A stretch of DNA of 64,000 nt, taken from assembly GCF_037893015.1 (NCBI RefSeq), contig NC_133658.1, forward strand, positions 62,043,636 through 62,107,635, written 5' to 3'. The DNA is from Macrotis lagotis (Eukaryota; Chordata; Mammalia; Peramelemorphia; Peramelidae). This document shows positions 57,617 to 64,000 of the stretch, in pieces (the stretch's first letter is position 1; every line of letters starts with the position of its first letter). Below the pieces are notes generated by a model. That model did not search any database. It saw only the letters and a program-made list of their open reading frames with translations, and had not been told where the DNA came from. A program made the translations under genes and the position numbers.

Positions 57617-58379
57617 AACTTCTTTAAAGCCTAGCTCTGGAGGGACTAGGGAGAAAGGAGGGTCTGACTCTGAAAGTGGGAAGAAAACAATAATAAACAA
57701 TTATTGATCATGCATTGTGTGCAGAGCACTGTGATAGACGATGGGGAATGGGAAAAGAGATAAAAAGTTTAGATAGGGAAGGATCCCTCTGGTTTTTATA
57801 GTCATATAGGGAGATAAGACCCAAATGTACCTATGATACATAATATTAATAAGTAAAACAAAGTAATATCTGGATTATAATTCCATTGCATGATTAGAAC
57901 TGCATACCACCAAGGTTGGCAACAATGCTCATTTTCTAGATTTAGACTTTTTTTTCCCTTAGCCCTTATTGCTCTTGAATTTTTTGCAGCCTTCTATACT
58001 GAAGACCTCCATCCCTGTGATCCTGAGTCACCCATCTCAAAAGAACAAACCTCCCCTACAACCTCGGTTATCTGGGCCTTCACTCTGAATCCTCAAAACC
58101 CAATGACCAAGTGGGATTTGGGCTATTATTGACTATTACTGGCCAATCAGTGAGAACCAGAGTAATTTGGCTTTATGGCATGATCAAGTTCCATTTGAAT
58201 TTCAGTGGGCTTTATCAAAACCTTGTTTTACAGTAATGTTTCAAGAATTCATAAATGAAACTACACAGGGTAAGAGTCAATTGTTCCAGTTTTGGTCTCT
58301 GTGTCCGAAGTTGATTTTTTTTTTGAATAAGTAAAAGAGGTTATTTTTTTTTTGCCTCATTTCTTACTAGCCTTATCAT

Positions 58380-58605
58380 GAATGATTGTTGCCTCAAATA
58401 AACTGAGATCTGGTCTCCCACTGCATCCAGGGCCATTTCCAGCTATCCTCATCCATCTAGTCACTGGACCCAAATGGTTCTGAAGGAGAAAGTGAGGTTG
58501 GTAACTGAACAGTTCTTTCTCACTTATGACATCATGATAAGTCATGATATCACCTTCCTGATGTCATGGTCCTCTTTGAAAACAAAGAATAAACAACAAA
58601 AACAT
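58380..58605 (+). mobile_element. RTE-associated SINE/LINE end
   Basis: CTCAAATAAACTGAGATCTG, GAAGGAGAAAGTGAGGTTGG and a tail with GATGTCATGGTCCTCTTTG and ACAAAGAATAAACAAC. I recognise this as a common marsupial repeat; the link to RTE is from memory. Confidence 0.6.
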
Positions 58606-59449
58606 TCCCATCCACTTCAACCCCTCCCTCCCAATGTCCCACTCCAGATTTTCTTGTCCCTTCACCATGCCCTCTATGGAAATTTTGTCCATGATTCAAA
58701 AACTTCCTTTCATTTTAAATTTCTTCTCTTGCCATCTTCTAGCTCTCCCTGAGATCTGGCTTCCTTTGGATATGTCACTGTATCTCTGACCATCTTTCCA
58801 GTAATGGCTTCATTTTCTCTCTTACCCCTAGACTCCTGGTCATGGTAAGGAATCAGACTATTCCTTGCTCCCAAATGCCACTTCCGGATCCTCTATCACA
58901 ATTATTTGAGGAACCTCTTCATTTCGAAAGTTGTATGAACTTCAAAATGGATTACCCCATCAAGATTCTGGTAGCCATTATCTATCAACCCCCAAGATAT
59001 TCTCCTTCCTTTCTAAATGATTTCATTACCTGATTCATGGCCTCCCTCTTCACCCCTCTCCATCCCTACCTTGTTTCTAGACAAATCATCAATATTTTTA
59101 AAATTCAATTTTATTTTATTTTCAGTTCTAAATTCTCTTTCTCCCCTTTCCCACTTCTTCATTCATTGAGAAGACAAGAAAATAAAACCCATTACAAATG
59201 TTTAAAATCATGCAACACAAATGATTGCATTACCTCTGTCCAAGATTTTTAAAATGGAAGGAAAAGAACATATGTTTCCATGTGCACTCAGAGACCAATT
59301 CTATCTGGAAGTGGATAGTATATTTGATAATGAGTTCTTTGGAATTGTGGTTGATCAGAGTTACTAAGCCTTTCACAGTTGTCTGGGCCCTCCCTTTTTT
59401 TTTTTTTTTTTAACAATATTGCTTTATTGCGTAAATAGTTTTCCTGGCT

Positions 59450-60565
59450 CTGTTCATTTCATTTTTAAAAACAATTATGCTTTTTTTTTTAAAAAAGAAT
59501 TAATCCCTATTCTTATTAAAACAATAGAAAGCATAGGAATAAATGGAGTCTTTCTCAAAATGATTAGCTAGGTAAAATGAAGAACAAGCATCTGTAATGG
59601 GAAGCTAGAAGTTTTTTCAATAAGATTAGGGATAAGACAAATCAATTATTATTACTATTATTCAATATTGTATTAAAATGCTAGCTATAGCAATAAAACA
59701 AGAAAAAACTTAAAGGAATAAAAATTGGCAAAAGGATTAAGATCAAGGGAATCAGTTTTGAAAAACTGTGAAACTTGGTGACCCAACAGTACCAGATTTA
59801 AAACTATATTACAAAGTGAATAATTTGATACTGGCTAAGAAATAGAGTAATGAGTCAATGGAATAGATTATGTACAAAATGCACAGTAGTAAAAAACTAT
59901 AGTAATTTAGTCTTTGAGAAATCCAAAGTTCTAAGCTTTTTGGGAGCAAAAGCTCATCATTTGATAGAAATTGTCAGGAAAATGGGAGAACAATTTGGCA
60001 GAAACTAGACAGAACAACATCTCATGCCATAATCCATGATAAGGTCAAAATTGGTACATGATTCAGACATAAAATATAATATCATAAGCAAATGAATACG
60101 GGAAGTGTTTTTCATCAAATGAGAGAAGATTATGGGAAGTAAAACAGGTAATTTATATTGAATTGAAATGAAAATTAGAAGGAAAGCAGTAAACTGAGGG
60201 AAAGAAATTTATAGTAAACTTCTCTGATAAAGGCCTCATTTCTCAAATTTATAAGAAACTCAGCCAAATTTATAAAAATAAGAGCCATTCCCAATCAATA
60301 AATGGTCAAAAGGATATGTACAGGCAGTTTTCAGAAAAATTCAGTTATAAAAAGTTACATGAAAAAATGTTCTAAATCACTATTGATTAGAGAAATTCAA
60401 ATTAAAACAACTCTGATACTACCTTATATCTATCAGACTGGCTAACCTGACACATAAGGAAAACAATAAACATAGAAAAGGGATATGGAAAAATAAGGAT
60501 ACTAATGCATTGTTGGTAGAATTGTGAATTGATCCAACCATTCTGAAGAACTATAAAGCTGTGCA
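59450..60565 (+). mobile_element. L1 ORF2 C-terminal region, sense
   Basis: Old L1 sequence from the end of ORF2: TTCTCAAATTTATAAGAAAC, AATAAATGGTCAAAAGGATA, GAAATTCAAATTAAAACAAC and GCATTGTTGGTAGAATTGTG. Full of stops. Confidence 0.75.
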
Positions 60566-60574
60566 TACCTTTTC

Positions 60575-61620
60575 CCCCATCACATTTATTTATTTTTATT
60601 TTTCCCCAATAATTTATTTTATTTTTCCAATCAATGTTTTGAAAGTTTTTCAACATTCATCCACATGCATCTACATATTTATAAGTTGCATAATTTCCTT
60701 CCACCCTCCCTTTCTACCCTCATCCTCTCCGTAGTGAACAGTCTGGTGATTACTGTACATTTGTGTTTAACATGTTTACAGATTAGTCATTTTCTGTATG
60801 ATAAATTAAAACTAAGGGAAAAAAGAAAACCATGAGAAGAAATTTTATATAAGTGAATATATGGGGGAAAAATTATAAAACTCAAAATAAATAAAATTTT
60901 TCTAAAAAAAAATAAAAGTGAACATAGTGGTCATTTAGATTCTGTAGGTTTTTCTTTGTTTTGTTTTGCTTTTCTTCTTCTGGATGTGGATAGCATTATC
61001 CATAACAGGTCTCCCAGGGTTGTCCTAGCTTTCTGAACTGCTGAGAAGAGTTGCATCTATGATAGTTGATCAACTCACAATGTTGTTGTTAAGGTGTACA
61101 ATGTTCTTTTGGTTCTACTCCTTTTGCTCAGCATCAGATCCTGCAGTTCATTCTGTGCTTCTCTAGAGTCTGACCATTTATAGTTTCTTTCTTTCTTTTT
61201 TTTTTAACAGGGCAATGGGGTTAAGTGGCTTGCCCAAGGCCACGCAACTAGGTAATGATTAAGTGTCTGAGGCCGGATTTGAACTCAGAGACTCCTGACT
61301 CCAGGCCCAGTGCTCTATCCACTGCGCCACCTAGCCACCCCCATGTATAGTTTCTTATAGAACAGTAGTACTCCATAACATTCATATGCCATAACTTGTT
61401 TAGCCATTCTCCAGCTGATGGGTATAACCTCAATTACCAATTTTTGCCATTACAAAAAAGAGTTGCTATGAATATTTTGGAGCATGTGGGAATTTCCCTA
61501 TTTATTATTATTTCTTCTTGATATAGGCCTAGTACTGGCATTGTTGGGTCAAAGGGTATGATCAATTTTGTTGCTCTTTGGGCATAGTTCCATATTGCTC
61601 TCTAGAATGGTTGGATTATG
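60575..61620 (-). mobile_element. L1 3' region, antisense
   Basis: Reads antisense from the 3' end (CAACATTCATCCACATGC) to CATATTGCTCTCTAGAATGG, interrupted by a SINE at 61194-61341. Confidence 0.72.
61194..61341 (-). mobile_element. SINE inserted in an antisense L1 piece
   Basis: Antisense copy with flanks TATAGTTTCTT on both sides, both inside L1-like sequence. Confidence 0.88.
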
Positions 61621-61621
61621 T

Positions 61622-62415
61622 GCATACCCTTTGATCCAGCAATATCACCACTAGGTCTGTGTCACAAAGTGATCATAAAAAAAGGGGAAAGTGCCGATTT
61701 ATATAAAAATATTTCTAGGAATGGATTTTTTGTGCAAGGCAACAGGTTTAAGTGACTTGCCTAAGGTCACACAACTAAGCAATTATTAAGTGACTGAGGC
61801 TGAATTTGAACTCAGGTCCTCCCTCAGTGCTCTCTCCACTGTACCACCTACTGTCCTCCAGGGATGCTATTTGTGGTGGCAAAGAATTGGAAATTGAGGG
61901 GATGTCCATCATTTGGGGAATGGCTAACAAGCTATATGTGAATGTAATGGAATACAATTGTGCCACAAAAAATGAGGAGCAGAAAACAAACTGATACTGA
62001 GTTACATAAGGAAACCAGGGAGAAAACTGTACACAGTAATAGCAACACTGTGCCTTCACTTAGCTCTTCTCAGCAATATAGTGATCCAGGGCATTTCGAA
62101 AAGACATGATGGAAAATGCCATCCATATCTAGAGAAAGAATTATGGCTTCTGAATGCTTGATCAAAGCACACTATTCTCATTTGTTTGTTTGTTTGTTTT
62201 TCTTTGTTCTTGTTTTTTTTTCTTTGGTCCTGATTCTTCTTTCATAATGTGACTAATATGGAGATATAGTTAACATGATTGTACATACATAACCTATATC
62301 AGATTGCTTGCTATCTTGTAGAGGAGGGAGGGAAAAAAATCCAAACTCAAAATCTTACAAAAATGAATGTTGAAAACTATCTTTTCATGTAACTGAAAAA
62401 ATATTATTTTTTTAA
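61622..62415 (+). mobile_element. L1 3' end, sense
   Basis: CCTTTGATCCAGCAATATC, GCAAAGAATTGGAAATTGAG, AGAGAAAGAATTATGGCTTC and an A-rich end after AATGTTGAAAACTATC. Interrupted by a SINE at 61727-61857. Confidence 0.78.
61727..61857 (-). mobile_element. SINE inserted in a sense L1 piece
   Basis: Antisense, diverged copy interrupting L1 3' sequence (ATATTTCTAGGAATG before, AGGGATGCTATTTG after). Confidence 0.83.
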
Positions 62416-63483
62416 AAAGACAATCAGCATTTATCATTGTAAGTAATAAATGGTTATTAGGGAATTTGTACAGATTTGTTTAGGATAAAGAATACACAAG
62501 AAGAAAAGGAAGGAGATGAAATTTCAGCTCCACCAAGGAGAAAACTATTATTACCTAGAATGTTCACTGTCAGTAGACCCCAGGGATGCAAGCACAGGAT
62601 ATATTGGGTGTTGGGAACAGCTCTAGAGGTTCCCATTAGTCATTTAAGAGATTTTACCTTCTCTCTCTTCTGAGCTTCCCTGCTAGGGGCATGTCTCCCC
62701 AATATATACTGCACCACAGTGTCATTCTTCAGGAAATCACATGAACCTACTTTGGGTAGGGGTGTCTCAAAGGTAATGAATGATTCTTTTAAAACAGAAT
62801 AAGAAAAGTTCGTTTGATTTATCAGTTAAGAGGCTGTTGGTAAACTTGGAAAGAGAGGTCAAATGGTGGAACAGGAAGCCAGACGGCAAATGGGTAAAGT
62901 GAGGCAGTAAAGGTGAAAAGTGTAGACAACTTTTTCTAGGAGTTAGCTGAGAAAAGTGGAAGAAAGACCAATGGTTTGAGGAGATAGCAAAATTAAAGAA
63001 TTTTTCTCAAGCTAATAGAGATCTGGATTTGGTACTGGATTTGGCTTCAGGAGTTCAAAGATCCTCTTGGATACATGTTGTAGGATCCGAGGCAAGTCAT
63101 TGAACTTCTGTCTCAGTTTCCTCCCCTGTAAAATGGGGATAATAATGTCAACTTCCTCTGCTTACAAAGGGAGGCAAAATTACAGCTCCTAGGATCACCA
63201 TGTGAATCACTAGAATTACTGACAAGAGGCAGACCTACCCTCCCAGGGGAACCAATCTCAAAAGGATCGTCCTCAGCAGCGGTAGCAGAAGTAAATAGGA
63301 TACAGGCAGCTTCTGTGTTTGATATTCCTTCACTAGTGATGGGGGCCCTAAGATGGGATATGTGGGGGAAGGTTTAGGGTGGGGAGGCAAGGATGCCCCA
63401 GAAAAGAGCTCAGGCAGCCTTCCTGCTCCCCATCTCCCTCCATCAACAACCCAGCCCCTCCTCTCTCTCCTTTGTTAGCTAAG

Positions 63484-63500
63484 GTGAAAGTGAAAGCTGA
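63484..63500 (+). promoter_or_regulatory. IRF/ISRE-type element upstream of PSMB10
   Basis: GTGAAAGTGAAAGCTGA contains two GAAA half-sites two bases apart (GAAAGTGAAA, 63486-63495), the IRF-binding pattern. It is 186 bases upstream of the PSMB10 ATG. PSMB10 is known to be induced by interferon-gamma. A purine-rich ETS-like AAAAGGAAGTG follows at 63510-63520. Confidence 0.75.
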
Positions 63501-63685
63501 AGTACCAAGAAAAGGAAGTGTCCAAATTAGTTGTGCACAATCCTCTCCGTGTTCTTTAGGAGCCTGGACCCCAGCACCATCTTCTTGCCCCCTCCTGACT
63601 ACCCCGATCTTTCCAGCCTCCTCTTCATCACACCTGCCTAGCCTCCTCCCCAGGCTCTCCACCTCACATCCACTCAGCTCAGACC

Positions 63686-63741
63686 ATGCTTCACCCAACT
63701 TGGGAGGCCCAGGGGGGCTTCTCCTTCGAGAACTGCCAGAG
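63686..63741 (+). CDS. PSMB10: PSMB10 coding exon 1 (immunoproteasome subunit beta2i/MECL-1), partial gene
   Basis: ATG at 63686 encodes MLHPTWEAQGGFSFENCQ plus AG of a split Arg codon, with donor gtaaga at 63742. Human PSMB10 starts MLKPALEPRGGFSFENCQR with the exon break in the same place. This is the start of the propeptide; the catalytic Thr and the rest of the gene are beyond the window. The subunit replaces constitutive beta2 (PSMB7) in the interferon-induced proteasome. LCAT next to PSMB10 on the same strand matches human synteny. Confidence 0.93.
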
Positions 63742-64000
63742 GTAAGAGGAAGCCAGATTGAGTTTTGGAGTCCAGGATTGGGGAGGTGGGGGTTCATGTT
63801 TTCTCTGATGAGTTTGGGTACTTGCTTTGAATTTCTGGGAACTGGAAAAGAAAAGTGAAACTGCCTGGGTGGGGGAGGGGATGAGGCAATTTAGAGAGGT
63901 TATTGCAATTCTTAAATGGAAAGTCTTGGGGCTGGGTGTCCTGGGATGGGGGGAGATGGGGGGGGACACTATATTCTATCCTAAAAGGTCTAAGTTCAAG

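Larger units (their letters stand above)
57491..63483. other. LCAT-PSMB10 intergenic region
   Basis: 6 kb without a recognised gene: an RTE-type repeat end (58380-58605), L1 pieces in both orientations (59450-62415) with SINEs inserted, then about 1 kb of unique-looking sequence up to the PSMB10 promoter. Confidence 0.6.

Noticed and set aside
63348-63797. 149-codon - strand frame at the PSMB10 start
   Set aside because: GC-rich promoter and exon 1 antisense; no family similarity and no splice logic.

Overview
The window is vertebrate nuclear DNA and almost certainly marsupial, most likely an Australian lineage close to the dasyurids. The reason is the repeat content: more than 25 copies of a tRNA-derived SINE with a tRNA-like head and a short A-rich tail, several longer marsupial SINEs, marsupial-type L1 3' ends and an RTE element. 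I recognised these by reading, not by database search. The genes are intron-rich and all lie on the + strand. Their order, SLC12A4 then LCAT then PSMB10, is that of human 16q22.1.

SLC12A4 (K-Cl cotransporter KCC1) takes up about the first 50 kb. Exons 2 to 24 can be placed base by base from reading frame, splice sites and the family sequence. Together they encode 1047 residues, exactly the length I count for human KCC1 from its Gly39 to the end. The usual first exon (starting MPHFTVVPV) is not visible and probably lies upstream. However, an open first-exon-like segment at 6938-7049 ends in the right phase to splice to exon 2 and would give a 1084-residue protein with a different N-terminus. 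Two introns (37362-37765 and 48347-48992) have perfect U12-type donors and matching branch sites, so full-length message should depend on the minor spliceosome.

LCAT (lecithin-cholesterol acyltransferase, the plasma HDL cholesterol-esterifying enzyme) has six exons at 53765-57490 and encodes 451 residues. Triad, disulfides and glycosylation sites are intact. Both free cysteines of the human enzyme are replaced (mature Tyr31 and Asn184), and the C-terminal tail is acidic and Thr-rich instead of proline-rich. A SINE has inserted right at the 3' end of intron 2 and duplicated the splice-acceptor tract.

PSMB10 (immunoproteasome subunit beta2i/MECL-1) begins near the right edge. Only coding exon 1 (63686-63741) is present, with a good interferon-response-type element about 190 bases upstream.

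The rest is introns and intergenic DNA filled with transposable elements. Notable structures are a head-to-head pair of LTR fossils (about 5480-6286), a SINE nested in a SINE (24504-24825), an L1 tail and a SINE stacked at one target site (52761-53390), an antisense RTE fragment (27.1-28.3 kb) and a cluster of L1 pieces (59.4-62.4 kb). The three genes do not form a pathway: KCC1 handles cell volume and chloride, LCAT handles lipoproteins, and PSMB10 serves antigen processing. Their adjacency is conserved synteny. No phage, bacterial, CRISPR or clearly novel multi-gene system was seen.
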